A stretch of DNA of 64,000 nucleotides, taken from 66-474 sp035695065 (lineage in GTDB: Bacteria; Pseudomonadota; Gammaproteobacteria; Xanthomonadales; Rhodanobacteraceae). The notes under the pieces were generated by a model. That model worked only from the letters and a program-made list of their open reading frames with translations, was not told the origin of the DNA and searched no databases. Positions 6,781 to 15,852 of this stretch are shown piece by piece. The stretch is taken from NCBI GenBank assembly GCA_035695065.1, contig DASSEW010000067.1, forward strand, positions 5,036-69,035. The letters are read 5' to 3'. Made by a program: the position numbers and the translations under genes. Each line of letters starts with the position of its first letter. The stretch's first letter is position 1.

Positions 6781-7848
6781 TCATTCGGTACAGCGATCAG
6801 GAATGATCGCATGCAACAGGTCCAGCAATTTTCTCACCGGTGCGGGAATGCCGAGCGCGCCCAGTTCCTCGCGCGTGCACCAGCGCTGATCCGGCGCATC
6901 GGCTACTCGCCGATGCTCGCGCACGTCGCTCCACAACAGCGGCTGCGCGTGCAGCTTGTAATGCGTGAAGGCATGCGCGAACGGCGGCAGCACTTCGGCG
7001 GGGGCATCCAGGTGCGCGAGTTGCGAGGCGATGCGATTCGCCGAGGTGTGATCTTTCGCTTCCGGCAGGCTCCACAATCCCGCCCATACTCCACTCGCGC
7101 CGCGTCGTTGCAGCAGGATGCGGTCGCGCGCATCGCGCAGGACCAGCATCACGGTTTGCTTCTGCGGCTGCGCGCGGGCAGGACGTGGATGCGGCAAGGC
7201 TTGGGTCAAGCATTGCCGGTGAGCGATGCAATCCTTCGCCAGCGGACATTCGCCGCAGCGCGGTTTGGCGCGCGTGCACACCGTTGCGCCCAGATCCATG
7301 ATCGCCTGCGTGTAATCGGCGACGCGCTCGACCGGCGTGTTGCCGTCCGCCAGCGCCCAGAGCTTCTGTTCGACGGCACGCTCGCCCGGCCAGCCATGCA
7401 CGCCGTGGAAGCGCGCCAGCACGCGCTTGACGTTGCCGTCCAGGATCGCGAAACGCTGGCCGTGTGCGAGTGACAGGATCGCCCCGGCGGTGGAGCGGCC
7501 GATGCCGGGCAACGCCGCCAGGGATTCGAAGTCGCGCGGCAATTCGCCGCCGTGTCGCGCGACGCAAACCTGCGCCGCGTGGTGCAGGTGGCGCGCGCGT
7601 CGGTAATAACCGAGCCCCGACCACAATGCGAAAACCTGGTCCTCGCTCGCGCTCGCAAGCGCGGGCACGTCCGGCAGCGCGCGCACGAAGCGTTCGAAGT
7701 AGCGGATCACCGTCGCGACCTGCGTCTGTTGCAGCATCACTTCCGAAACCCACACGCGATAAGGCGCGCGTGGGTGCTGCCATGGCAAATCATGGCGGCC
7801 GTGGCGGTCGAACCAGGGCAACAATTCCGCAGCGATTCCGCCAGCCAT
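6781..7848 (-). CDS. mutY: A/G-specific adenine glycosylase MutY
   Basis: A 355-aa DNA glycosylase that removes adenine mispaired with 8-oxoguanine. It shows the catalytic region SEVMLQQTQV, the helix-hairpin-helix LPGIGRSTAGAIL with the catalytic Asp in ILDGNVKRVLAR, the [4Fe-4S] loop CTRAKPRCGECPLAKDC (C-x6-C-x2-C-x5-C), and a C-terminal NUDIX-like 8-oxoG recognition domain (~residues 230-345). The start lies 4 bp after the stop of the AsmA-like gene, so it is in the ftsY-asmA-mutY string. The extreme C-terminus is encoded across a palindrome (6793-6810). Confidence 0.97.
   Translation of the reverse strand: MAGGIAAELLPWFDRHGRHDLPWQHPRAPYRVWVSEVMLQQTQVATVIRYFERFVRALPDVPALASASEDQVFALWSGLGYYRRARHLHHAAQVCVARHGGELPRDFESLAALPGIGRSTAGAILSLAHGQRFAILDGNVKRVLARFHGVHGWPGERAVEQKLWALADGNTPVERVADYTQAIMDLGATVCTRAKPRCGECPLAKDCIAHRQCLTQALPHPRPARAQPQKQTVMLVLRDARDRILLQRRGASGVWAGLWSLPEAKDHTSANRIASQLAHLDAPAEVLPPFAHAFTHYKLHAQPLLWSDVREHRRVADAPDQRWCTREELGALGIPAPVRKLLDLLHAIIPDRCTE
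6793..6810. repeat. Constant-loop hairpin, copy 2 (inside the mutY 3' end)
   Basis: GCGATC-AGGAAT-GATCGC. It matches the rlmH-leader hairpin GCGATC-AGGGAC-GATCGC at 60321-60338 in stem and nearly in loop. Confidence 0.6.
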
Positions 7849-7852
7849 GGCC

Positions 7853-9001
7853 TCAATGCCCGGAGGAGGAAGGCTTGGCGGGCATCGCCACGGTGGATGC
7901 GCTGAGCGGCATCACCTGCGGTCCCGCTTCGATCTTGATGCCGCGCATCTGCAATGGTCCGAAGTCGGCCACGTCCAGTTGCGCACTGCCGCTGACCGGC
8001 GGCATCGCCAGCGCGCCCTGCGGCGCCGTCGCGAGTACGCCGTTCCACCATTCGAGCAGCGCGGTGGGCTGCACGCTCATGTCCACGTGCTTGCCTTCGC
8101 CGTCCAGCTTGAGTGCGGTGGTCATCGGCGTCGCGCCTTGCGCGGGTTGGATTCGCAGCGCAAGCGCATAACTGCGCGCCGGCAGCGCCGACGCCGTGGA
8201 AGCGGCGGGCGCCGGCGTGCTCGCGACCGCCACGCTGCCGTGCGCGGGCAGGGTGAATCCGCCGTGCAGGGTCGCAGCGAGATCGCTGGCGCCACGCCAA
8301 GATGCATCGCCTGCCATGTGCGCCTGCACGCCTTGCTCCACGCCGATCTTCAAATCGATCTGCTCGAACTCCAGCGAGCCGTCCTGATGCTGCGGCAGCA
8401 TGCGCAGGCTCAGCTTGCCGCCACGGTCGGCGCCGTTGCGCGCGCTCGCGTCGAGGTGGAACGGCGCGCCGGGCATCAGCGGGCCGGTTTCCGCATTCAC
8501 GTCGAACAGCAGCGGCTCGTCGGCGCGCACCAGCGTGCCGTTGACGATGCGGATACCGGCGCCGATGCGCGGCAAGGTCGGCGCACCCGCGCCGTGCGGC
8601 ATGCGGGAAAGCAGCGTCTGCAACTGGTCCAGGTCGATGCGCGGGTTCTCGATTTCCAGCCGTTCGACCGCGAGCTCGCGATGCAGCAGCGCGCGCCACG
8701 GCACCACGATGCGCGCTTCGGACGCAGACAGCAGCGGCGTTGCCGCGCCGGCCACGCTTAGGCGGAACCCCTGCAACTGCACGGCCGGATGCGGCCACAG
8801 CGCGGGCGATGCGGGCTTGTCCACGCTCAGGATCAACCCCGCATTGGCAAGTTGCGATTGCAGCAGCGCGGTGAAGCGCTGCGGCTGCAGCAGCGAACGT
8901 ACGATCAGTACGCCGGCCAGCACCAGCGCGAGGACCAGCACGATCACCGCGGCGGCGATCCAGCGCCACGGATACGCGCGCATGGAATCGCGGATGCTCA
9001 T
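7853..9001 (-). CDS. AsmA-family-like membrane-anchored periplasmic protein
   Basis: A 382-aa protein with one N-terminal transmembrane helix (WIAAAVIVLVLALVLAGVLIV, near residue 13) and a long periplasmic part rich in beta-strand repeats (RLEIENPRIDLDQLQ, GAGIRIVNGTLV), as in AsmA/TamB-type lipid-transport bridges. It is much shorter than E. coli AsmA. The ATG overlaps the ftsY stop by ATGA. Its role is inferred only from the family: outer-membrane biogenesis. Confidence 0.75.
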   Translation of the reverse strand: MSIRDSMRAYPWRWIAAAVIVLVLALVLAGVLIVRSLLQPQRFTALLQSQLANAGLILSVDKPASPALWPHPAVQLQGFRLSVAGAATPLLSASEARIVVPWRALLHRELAVERLEIENPRIDLDQLQTLLSRMPHGAGAPTLPRIGAGIRIVNGTLVRADEPLLFDVNAETGPLMPGAPFHLDASARNGADRGGKLSLRMLPQHQDGSLEFEQIDLKIGVEQGVQAHMAGDASWRGASDLAATLHGGFTLPAHGSVAVASTPAPAASTASALPARSYALALRIQPAQGATPMTTALKLDGEGKHVDMSVQPTALLEWWNGVLATAPQGALAMPPVSGSAQLDVADFGPLQMRGIKIEAGPQVMPLSASTVAMPAKPSSSGH

Positions 9002-10092
9002 CCGACGCCGAGGCTCGCCGGCAGCAGGCCATCGACGAAGGCGCGCGGATCGAACACGCGCAGGTCCGCCGCGCCTTCGCCGAGGCCGACGTAGCGGATC
9101 GGCAGGCCGAACTCGCGCGCGAGCGCGAACACCACGCCGCCCTTCGCCGTGCCGTCCAGCTTGGTGACGACCAGGCCGGTCACGCCGGTGGCTTCGCGGA
9201 ACTGGCGCACCTGGCTGATCGCGTTCTGGCCGGTGGTGCCGTCGATCACCATCAGCACTTCGTGCGGCGCGCTGCCGTCCAGCTTGCGCAACACGCGCAC
9301 CACTTTCGCCAGCTCGTTCATGAGGCCCGACTGCGTGTGCAGGCGGCCGGCGGTGTCGACGATCAGCACGTCGACGTTGCGTGCGTTCGCGGTCTGCAGC
9401 GCATCGAAGATCACGCTCGCCGAATCGGCATTCTGCCCCTGCGCGATCACCGGAACCTGGTTGCGCGCGCCCCATTCCTGCAATTGCGCGACCGCGGCGG
9501 CGCGGAAGGTGTCGCCTGCGGCAAGCATCACCGAGCGGCGTTCGTCGCGATAGCGGCGCGCGAGCTTGCCGATCGTGGTGGTCTTGCCAACGCCGTTGAC
9601 GCCGACGACCAGCAGCACGAACGGTGTGTGCACGCCGATGTCCAGCGGTTGCGCGACCGGCTCCAGCAATGCGACGAGCGCCGTGCGCAACGCATCCAGC
9701 AGCGCGTTCGCGTCGGCGAATTCGCGCTTGTGCATGCGGCGGCGCAGGTCTTCGACCAGTTCCTGCGTCGCTGCGATGCCGACATCCGCAGTGAGCAGCG
9801 TGGTTTCCAGTTCGTCCAGCAGGTCGTCATCGAGTTTCGGATGACGCACGAACAACGATGTGAGATTGCGCGCGAAGCCGCTGCCGGAAAGCCGTTCACG
9901 CCAGCCGCGCCTGGCCGGCGCGGGCTCCTGTTCGAACGGCTCCGGCGTGGGCGCGGGTTCGAGTTGCGCCTCGACCGATTCGGCAGGCGAAGGTGCGACC
10001 GGGACTTCCGGCAATTCCGTTTGCGGCGCGGCTTCCTCGGCGGTCGACCCGGGCTCCCCGCGTCCGGTGATCCTTTTCCAGAATTTCTGCAT
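8998..10092 (-). CDS. ftsY: Signal recognition particle receptor FtsY
   Basis: A 364-aa SRP-type GTPase that docks ribosome-SRP complexes at the inner membrane. A short acidic Glu/Pro-rich A domain (residues ~15-65) is followed by the N domain and the G domain with GVNGVGKTTTIGKLA (P-loop), DTFRAAAVAQL, DTAGRLHTQSG and TKLDGTAKGG. The start MQKFWKRI is the first Met of the conserved frame and faces rsmD divergently across 63 bp, an arrangement (ftsY/rsmD) common in gammaproteobacteria. Confidence 0.97.
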   Translation of the reverse strand: MQKFWKRITGRGEPGSTAEEAAPQTELPEVPVAPSPAESVEAQLEPAPTPEPFEQEPAPARRGWRERLSGSGFARNLTSLFVRHPKLDDDLLDELETTLLTADVGIAATQELVEDLRRRMHKREFADANALLDALRTALVALLEPVAQPLDIGVHTPFVLLVVGVNGVGKTTTIGKLARRYRDERRSVMLAAGDTFRAAAVAQLQEWGARNQVPVIAQGQNADSASVIFDALQTANARNVDVLIVDTAGRLHTQSGLMNELAKVVRVLRKLDGSAPHEVLMVIDGTTGQNAISQVRQFREATGVTGLVVTKLDGTAKGGVVFALAREFGLPIRYVGLGEGAADLRVFDPRAFVDGLLPASLGVG

Positions 10093-10155
10093 GTGGCGTG
10101 GCGTCCAATGCTCCGGGACAATCCGCAGCATGTTAGCAGTTGCTTCCCAACGCCC

Positions 10156-10722
10156 ATGAAACGTCCGGAAGCGCCCGGCGCGGTGCGCATCATCGGCGGA
10201 TCGCTGCGCGGCTCGAAGCTGGCCGTGCCGGCGCTGGCCGGGCTGCGCCCGACTCCGCAGCGCCTGCGTGAAACCCTGTTCAACTGGCTGATGCCGGTGA
10301 TCGAAGGCGCGCGCGTGCTGGACCTGTTCGCCGGCAGCGGCGCGCTCGGGATCGAGGCGATTTCGCGCGGGGCATCGAATGCAATGTTGGTGGAACGCGA
10401 TCGGGCGCAGGCGGCGAAGATCACCGCCGACCTGCAACGCCTGCGCGTTTCAAACGCCGGGGTTCGTTGCGCGGACGCGCTGGAATTCCTGGCCAATCCG
10501 GCCGCGCAGCCGTTCGGCATCGTGTTCCTCGATCCGCCGTTCGAGTCGAACCTGTGGGCACGCGCGGCGGAACTGCTCGACGCGAACGCCTGGCTCGCTG
10601 CCGACACATACGTTTACATCGAATCGCCGGTGGAAGTGGCTCCCGCGGTGCCGGCGCGCTGGTCGCTGCATCGCGAAACCCGCGCCGGCGCGGTGCGCGG
10701 GGCGTTGTACCGGCCGGGGTGA
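10156..10722 (+). CDS. rsmD: 16S rRNA (guanine(966)-N(2))-methyltransferase RsmD
   Basis: A 188-aa SAM-dependent methyltransferase. It has RIIGGSLRGSKL at the N-terminus, the SAM motif LDLFAGSGALGIEAISRGA and the catalytic DPPF motif (FLDPPFESNLW) of N2-guanine/N6-adenine methylases. It modifies G966 of 16S rRNA in the 30S head. coaD follows directly, the usual gammaproteobacterial neighbour. Confidence 0.95.
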   Translation: MKRPEAPGAVRIIGGSLRGSKLAVPALAGLRPTPQRLRETLFNWLMPVIEGARVLDLFAGSGALGIEAISRGASNAMLVERDRAQAAKITADLQRLRVSNAGVRCADALEFLANPAAQPFGIVFLDPPFESNLWARAAELLDANAWLAADTYVYIESPVEVAPAVPARWSLHRETRAGAVRGALYRPG

Positions 10723-10770
10723 ATTTGTTCCGGGCGTTGGCGGACGGCTGCTTTTCCTGCTCCGGATGCG

Positions 10771-10784
10771 CATAATGCGCCGCA
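10771..10784 (+). promoter_or_regulatory. Possible leaderless promoter of coaD
   Basis: A -10-like CATAAT lies 7 bases before the chosen ATG and no Shine-Dalgarno sequence is visible. yfhL and sufT show the same spacing. No convincing -35 box was found. Confidence 0.35.
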
Positions 10785-11305
10785 TGGGGAGCAGCAACGG
10801 CAAACCGTCCAACGGCCGGATCGCGGTGTATCCGGGCACGTTCGACCCGATCACGCACGGGCACAGCGACCTGGTCGCGCGCGCCGCGCCATTGTTCGAC
10901 CGGGTCATCGTGGCGGTTGCCGAAAGCACGGCCAAGACGCCGTGCCTCCCGCTCGAGCAGCGCATCGAACTGGCGCGTACCGCCCTGGCAGGCATTCCCA
11001 ACGCGGAAGTGCGCGGCTTCGACACCCTGCTTGCGGATTTCGTCGCCAGCCTTGGTGCCGGCGTGATCCTGCGCGGGCTGCGCGCGGTTTCGGATTTCGA
11101 ATACGAATTTCAGCTCGCCAGCATGAACCGGCATCTGATCCCGCAGGCGGAGACGCTGTTTCTCACGCCATCGGAACGCTACAGTTTCATTTCCTCGTCG
11201 CTGGTGCGCGAGATCGCGCGGCTCGACGGCGATGTTTCCGGTTTCGTCCACCCCGCGGTGCAGGATGCGCTGCGCCAACGCTTCAAGCTCCGCCAATCCA
11301 CGTAG
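10784..11305 (+). CDS. coaD: Phosphopantetheine adenylyltransferase CoaD
   Basis: A 173-aa nucleotidyltransferase converting 4'-phosphopantetheine and ATP to dephospho-CoA, the penultimate step of CoA synthesis. It shows YPGTFDPITHGH (nucleotide-binding (H/T)xGH), VILRGLRAVSDFEYE and SSSLVREIARLDGD. In-frame ATGs at 10766 and 10775 would add six or three residues; the third ATG was chosen because family proteins begin close to the first strand. Confidence 0.95.
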   Translation: MGSSNGKPSNGRIAVYPGTFDPITHGHSDLVARAAPLFDRVIVAVAESTAKTPCLPLEQRIELARTALAGIPNAEVRGFDTLLADFVASLGAGVILRGLRAVSDFEYEFQLASMNRHLIPQAETLFLTPSERYSFISSSLVREIARLDGDVSGFVHPAVQDALRQRFKLRQST

Positions 11306-11333
11306 TCAATCCACGTAACCCGAGGTGAGCACC

Positions 11334-11831
11334 ATGCGCAAATTCGCATTCATCATCGCAGTCGCGTTGTCCGCAACCTTCGCGCTGTCCGCCTGCAACA
11401 AGGACCAGCCGGCCGACGGGCAAGCCGCGCAAGCCGCGCAGGTCAGCAAGCCGAGCAATCCCAAGGACATCAAGGGCTGGCAGGCATACCTGACCCAGAT
11501 CATCCAGGCGCACATGCAGGGCATCCAGAACTCGCCGTATGTGTATTTCGTGCCGGCCGGCGATACGCCTGACGACCAGGCCGCGCGCGGCCGCGTGCAG
11601 GACACGCTCAACGGCGTGGTCGCAGCGACCGTGCTGCCCGGCAACATGATCGCCGCCGGCGGCCCGGATTCGGGCAAGACCGCCGACGTGCTGGTGACCG
11701 CGTTCAAGGACGCCCAGCCCGGCTCGTTCAAGGGGGTGGCGGTGCTGTTCATCGGCAATGCCGCCGACAAGCAGCGCGTGCAGGATGCGATCGCCCCGAG
11801 CGGCGCGGATTTCCGCTTCGCTCAAATGTAG
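11334..11831 (+). CDS. Predicted lipoprotein of unknown function
   Basis: A 165-aa protein with a lipoprotein signal (FIIAVALSATFALSAC; lipobox LSAC, Cys ~21), so probably anchored to a membrane on the periplasmic side. The Ala/Gln-rich spacer is followed by a compact domain (YVYFVPAGDTPDDQAARGR, VLFIGNAADKQRVQDAI) with no family I recognise. GAGGTGAG precedes the ATG; a GTG at 11325 is less likely. The TAG stop is the GTAG tip of a repeat that fills the gap to yfhL. Confidence 0.8.
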   Translation: MRKFAFIIAVALSATFALSACNKDQPADGQAAQAAQVSKPSNPKDIKGWQAYLTQIIQAHMQGIQNSPYVYFVPAGDTPDDQAARGRVQDTLNGVVAATVLPGNMIAAGGPDSGKTADVLVTAFKDAQPGSFKGVAVLFIGNAADKQRVQDAIAPSGADFRFAQM

Positions 11832-11894
11832 GAACCAAGTCGCGCACAGGCGCGCTCCTACTCGGCACCGTGTAGGAGCGCGCGTCCGCGCGAC
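11828..11894. repeat. GTAG-tipped repeat pair (GTAGGAGCGCG type)
   Basis: Two inverted 23-base arms (11839-11861 and 11872-11894), each ending in GTAGGAGCGCGC or its complement, with a further GTAGGA at 11828. The first TAG is the stop codon of the lipoprotein gene. A related element ends pntAA at 19625. Confidence 0.75.
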
Positions 11895-11924
11895 TGCCGT
11901 CGCGGCGCGCCCGATGCGCGGTGC

Positions 11925-11936
11925 TAAAATTCCGCG
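11925..11936 (+). promoter_or_regulatory. Possible leaderless promoter of yfhL
   Basis: TAAAAT ends 6 bases before the ATG of yfhL and no Shine-Dalgarno sequence is present, so transcription would begin at or next to the start codon. Confidence 0.35.
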
Positions 11937-12197
11937 ATGGCCCTGAAGATCACCGACGCGTGCGTCAACTGCGACGTGTGCGAGCCCGTCTGCCCCAATC
12001 GCGCGATTTCGCAGGGCGAGGATTACTACGTCATTGACCCGGCGTTGTGCACCGAGTGCGTCGGCCACCATGACGAGCCGCAGTGCGTGGAGGTGTGCCC
12101 GGTCGAGTGCATCATCCTCGATCCCGTGCACGTGGAGTCACCCGACGCGCTGATGCTCAAATACCACTCGCTGATGATCAAGGAGGATGCCGCATGA
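11937..12197 (+). CDS. yfhL: YfhL-type 2[4Fe-4S] ferredoxin
   Basis: An 86-aa ferredoxin with two cluster-binding regions: CVNCDVCEPVCP near the N-terminus and CTECVGHHDEPQCVEVCP in the middle. The enlarged second loop (GHHDEPQ) is the Alvin/YfhL type, with two low-potential clusters. It heads a tightly coupled operon; its stop overlaps the ggt start (ATGA). Confidence 0.95.
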   Translation: MALKITDACVNCDVCEPVCPNRAISQGEDYYVIDPALCTECVGHHDEPQCVEVCPVECIILDPVHVESPDALMLKYHSLMIKEDAA

Positions 12198-13918
12198 AGT
12201 CGTTGCGCCGCGCGTTGCTGATCCTGTCCGTGATGCTGCTGGGCGCAACACCCGCGCTGGCTTCAAACACTCCGGAGGCAAAGGTTTCGGCCAGGCGCCC
12301 CGGCCACGCCGCGATCGCGTCCGCGCACAAGCTGGCGACGGAAGCGGGCCTGGAAGTATTGCGCGAGGGCGGCAATGCCTTCGACGCGGCCGTGGCGGTG
12401 GCGTCCACCCTGTCGGTCGTGGAACCGCAAAGCTCGGGCATCGGCGGCGGCGGATTTTTTCTTCTGCACCGCGCATCCGACGGCAAGAACGTGATGCTGG
12501 ATGCGCGCGAAACCGCGCCGGCTGCGTCGAGCTCCAAATTGTATGAAGACAAGAACGGCAATCCGGATCGCGACAAGTCGTTGAACGGCGCGCTGGCGGC
12601 CGGCATTCCCGGCGAACCCGCCGCGCTGGTGTGGATGGCGGAGCACTACGGCAAATTGCCGCTGTCGAAATCGCTGGCGCCGGCGATCCGCATCGCGCGC
12701 GACGGCTTCCAGCCGGACGCGCGTTTCCTTTCCGAATTGCACGAACGCGCGAAGGTGATCGCGCGTTATCCGGGTTCGGCCAAATTGCTGCTGCCCGACG
12801 GCAAGCCGCCGCAACAGGGCTGGACGTTCAAGGATCCGGATCTTGCCAACACGCTGGAGCGGATCGCGAAGGATGGTGACGCCGGCTTCTACCAGGGCGA
12901 GTTCGCTTCGAGGCTGGTGGACGGCGTGCGCGCGGCCGGCGGCAACTGGACGCTGGCCGACCTCGCGAGCTACAAGGTGAAGGAACGCGCGCCGATCGCG
13001 TTCGATTACCAGCCGCCCGGCAAACCCGCGTACCACATCGTTTCCGCCTCGCCGCCTTCATCGGGCGGCATCGTGCTGGAAGAGATGCTGAACATCCTTT
13101 CCGGTTTCGATCTGGACAAGATGGATCGCGCGCATCGCGTGCACACCATCGTGGAAGCGATGCGCCGCGGCTATCGCGACCGCACGCAGTATCTCGGCGA
13201 TCCGGACTTCGTGCAGATGCCGATCGCCAAACTCACCAGCATGGCCTACGCCGACAAGTTGCGTGAGTCGATCAAGCCCGACGAGGCCACGCCCAGCAGC
13301 GCGCTGCCGCCCGCCGATCCGACCAAGCCCGAGAGCATGCACACCACGCATTTCTCGATCATCGACAAGGACGGCAACATGGTCTCGGCGACACAGACCG
13401 TCAACACCGCGTTCGGTTCGTGCCTGGTGGTTCCCGGCACGGGTTTCGTGCTCAACAACGAGATGGACGATTTCGCGCTCGTCCCCGGCAAGCCCAATGC
13501 ATACGGCCTGATCGGCTACGAGGCAAACGCGCCCGAGCCCGGTCATCGCCCGCTGTCGTCCATGACGCCGAGCTTCGTGTTCGGACCTGATCGCGACATG
13601 GTGATCGGCACGCCGGGCGGTTCGCGCATCATCACGATGGTGCTGGAAGGAATCTTGAGCTTCGTGGACGGCGATGATGCCGCGCAGATCACCGCCAAGC
13701 CGCGTTTCCACCATCAGTACCTGCCGGACGTGATCTCCGCCGAGCCCGGCGCGCTGGATGCGGCCACCATCAAGGCGTTGACAAAGATGGGCTACACGGT
13801 GAACGCCGGCGAGCGCCGCTGGGGTTTCATGAACGTGGTGATCTGGAACCGCAAGACCGGCAAGCTCAGCGCCGCGAGCGATCCGCGCGGGGATTCGGGG
13901 TTGGGGAAGGTGCAGTGA
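12194..13918 (+). CDS. ggt: Gamma-glutamyltransferase
   Basis: A 574-aa Ntn-hydrolase precursor with a signal peptide (LILSVMLLGATPALA) that should act in the periplasm, hydrolysing or transferring the gamma-glutamyl group of glutathione and related peptides. The large-subunit region shows SIGGGGFFLLH-type sequence (GIGGGGFF). Self-cleavage is expected before Thr384 in HTTHFSIIDKDGNMVS, and the small subunit carries GTPGGSRIITMVLEG. It is translationally coupled to yfhL upstream and to an MBL gene downstream. Confidence 0.96.
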   Translation: MKSLRRALLILSVMLLGATPALASNTPEAKVSARRPGHAAIASAHKLATEAGLEVLREGGNAFDAAVAVASTLSVVEPQSSGIGGGGFFLLHRASDGKNVMLDARETAPAASSSKLYEDKNGNPDRDKSLNGALAAGIPGEPAALVWMAEHYGKLPLSKSLAPAIRIARDGFQPDARFLSELHERAKVIARYPGSAKLLLPDGKPPQQGWTFKDPDLANTLERIAKDGDAGFYQGEFASRLVDGVRAAGGNWTLADLASYKVKERAPIAFDYQPPGKPAYHIVSASPPSSGGIVLEEMLNILSGFDLDKMDRAHRVHTIVEAMRRGYRDRTQYLGDPDFVQMPIAKLTSMAYADKLRESIKPDEATPSSALPPADPTKPESMHTTHFSIIDKDGNMVSATQTVNTAFGSCLVVPGTGFVLNNEMDDFALVPGKPNAYGLIGYEANAPEPGHRPLSSMTPSFVFGPDRDMVIGTPGGSRIITMVLEGILSFVDGDDAAQITAKPRFHHQYLPDVISAEPGALDAATIKALTKMGYTVNAGERRWGFMNVVIWNRKTGKLSAASDPRGDSGLGKVQ

Positions 13919-14784
13919 AACTGTTTTCGCTACTCGGCAATTCCCAGAAACTCGACGGCGGCGCGATGTTTGGCAACGCACCGCGTGCGATGTGGTCGAA
14001 ATGGATCGCGCCGGACGAGCAGAACCGCATTCCGCTGGCGTGCCGCTGCCTGCTGGCAACTGACCTCGATGGGAAGAACGTGCTGTTCGAGAGCGGCATC
14101 GGTGCGTTCTTCGAACCGAAATTGCGCGAGCGCTACGGCGTGGTCGAGGATCGCCACGTGTTGCTGGATTCGCTGCGCGAAGCGGGATTCGGCCACGAGG
14201 ACATCGACGTCGTGGTGCTGTCGCACATGCACTTCGACCATGCCGGCGGCCTGCTTGCGGAATGGCGCGAAGGTGAAGCGCCGCAATTGCTGTTCCCGAA
14301 CGCGACGTATCTCGTCAGCACTACGCACTGGCTGCGCGCGCGCGACCCGCATCCGCGCGACCGCGCCTCGTTCATCCCTGAGTTGCCGGAACTACTGGAG
14401 CAAAGCGGCCGGCTGGAACTGGTGGACGGCGAACACTCGCGCGCGCTCGGAAGTCACGTGCGCTTCCACTTCTCGCAAGGCCACACGCCGGGTTTGATGC
14501 TCGGCGAAATCGTCGGCCCGGACGGATGCGGCGGGATGGTCTATTGCGCCGACCTGATCCCCGGCCGCTCGTGGGTGCACCTGCCGGTGACAATGGGCTA
14601 CGACCGCGCGGCGGAACTGCTGATCGACGAGAAGCACGAATTCCTCGACGACAAGATCGAACGCGGGGTGCGGCTGTTCTTCACCCACGACCACGAAGTC
14701 GCCAGCGCTGCACCGGTGCGCGACGAGCGCGGACGTTACGCCGTGCGCGACGAGCAACGGGAACTGAGGACAATCCCGTTGTAA
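13915..14784 (+). CDS. MBL-fold metallo-hydrolase
   Basis: A 289-aa metallo-beta-lactamase-fold protein. The zinc motif is SHMHFDHAGGL (~residues 103-113), with further ligands in FSQGHTPGLML, YCADLIPG and FFTHDHEV. No signal peptide, so likely cytoplasmic. This ligand set fits the lactonase/glyoxalase II-like branch, but the substrate is unknown. The GTG start overlaps the ggt stop (GTGA), so it is likely translated by coupling. Confidence 0.87.
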   Translation: MKLFSLLGNSQKLDGGAMFGNAPRAMWSKWIAPDEQNRIPLACRCLLATDLDGKNVLFESGIGAFFEPKLRERYGVVEDRHVLLDSLREAGFGHEDIDVVVLSHMHFDHAGGLLAEWREGEAPQLLFPNATYLVSTTHWLRARDPHPRDRASFIPELPELLEQSGRLELVDGEHSRALGSHVRFHFSQGHTPGLMLGEIVGPDGCGGMVYCADLIPGRSWVHLPVTMGYDRAAELLIDEKHEFLDDKIERGVRLFFTHDHEVASAAPVRDERGRYAVRDEQRELRTIPL

Positions 14785-14793
14785 GCTGCGCGC

Positions 14794-15852
14794 ATGCGCG
14801 AGCTTGATATCGCAGAAGCGCGGAAATGGGCAATGCAGATCGCCGGGGCGATCCTGATCGTTGCGGGCCTGCTGCTGATCGGCTTCACCGAACATGCCGA
14901 CCGACTGCGCGCGATGGGCGAAGACGCCCTCGGCGGTTTCGTGCTGAGCGGCTCCGAAGCGCAGCCCGGTCCCTCCAGCGATGGCCAGCTGGTGTTCGTA
15001 TCCGGGCCCGTGCAGATCGTCAGCCCCGCGCGCGACGCGCAGTTCGGCGTAGGCACGGACGCGGTCGCGGTGGTGCGCAAGGTCGAAATGTTCCAGTGGC
15101 ACGAGACCAACGGCGACATCCGCAGCTACGACATGGACTGGGTCGATCATCCGGTGGATTCGTCATCGTTCGCGCAACCGGCCGGGCACCAGAATCCCGG
15201 CGCGTTTCCCTTCGCCGCCACGCGTTTCGATTCGCCGGACGTGCGCGTGGGCGGATTCAGGCTCGGCCCGAAACTGGTGGACGGCATTCCCGGCGTGGAG
15301 GATTTCATGCCCGATCTGAAATCGTTGCCACCCAACATGGCGGCGACGTTCCAGGCGCACGACGGCACGCTGGTCACCAGCGCCGATCCGGATCATCCGC
15401 GGCTCGGCGACCTGCGCGTGAGCTGGATGCGGATCGCGCCCAAGGCATTGACCGTGCTGGCGCGCGCGCAGGGCGGCGAACTGCTGCAGACGACGGACGC
15501 TTCCGGTCGTCCGCTCGCGCAGGTGCAGATCGGCAAGCGCGGCTTGAGCGACGTGGTGCCGGATGCCGCCCCGCGTCCGCGCTTCGCGTGGGCGAGGCGC
15601 GTGCTGGCTTTGCTGCTCGCATGGGCTGGCATGACGCTGTTGGTCCCGCAATGGCGCGATCGCGGCGCGACACTGTTGCTGGCGTTTCTGCCGCTGGCGC
15701 TGCTCGCCGCGGCGTTCTGGTTCGGCGCGCGCAATCTCACCGCGTGGGTGCTGGTGCTGTTCGCCGCACTGGCCGCGTTCGGCGCGTTCCTGCGCTGGCA
15801 GGTCGCGGCGCCGCTGCCGGGTGATCCATCGCACAAGGGGGACGCAACATGA
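14794..15852 (+). CDS. TMEM43 (LUMA) family membrane protein
   Basis: A 352-aa protein with one N-terminal transmembrane helix (AGAILIVAGLLLIGF), a large extracytoplasmic domain and three hydrophobic helices at the C-terminus (~residues 268-340). The domain contains VEMFQWHETNGD, the recognisable VEMxQW motif of the TMEM43 family, whose human member sits in the inner nuclear membrane; the bacterial role is unknown. It lies between the MBL gene (9-bp gap) and the MAPEG gene (ATGA overlap). Confidence 0.85.
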   Translation: MRELDIAEARKWAMQIAGAILIVAGLLLIGFTEHADRLRAMGEDALGGFVLSGSEAQPGPSSDGQLVFVSGPVQIVSPARDAQFGVGTDAVAVVRKVEMFQWHETNGDIRSYDMDWVDHPVDSSSFAQPAGHQNPGAFPFAATRFDSPDVRVGGFRLGPKLVDGIPGVEDFMPDLKSLPPNMAATFQAHDGTLVTSADPDHPRLGDLRVSWMRIAPKALTVLARAQGGELLQTTDASGRPLAQVQIGKRGLSDVVPDAAPRPRFAWARRVLALLLAWAGMTLLVPQWRDRGATLLLAFLPLALLAAAFWFGARNLTAWVLVLFAALAAFGAFLRWQVAAPLPGDPSHKGDAT

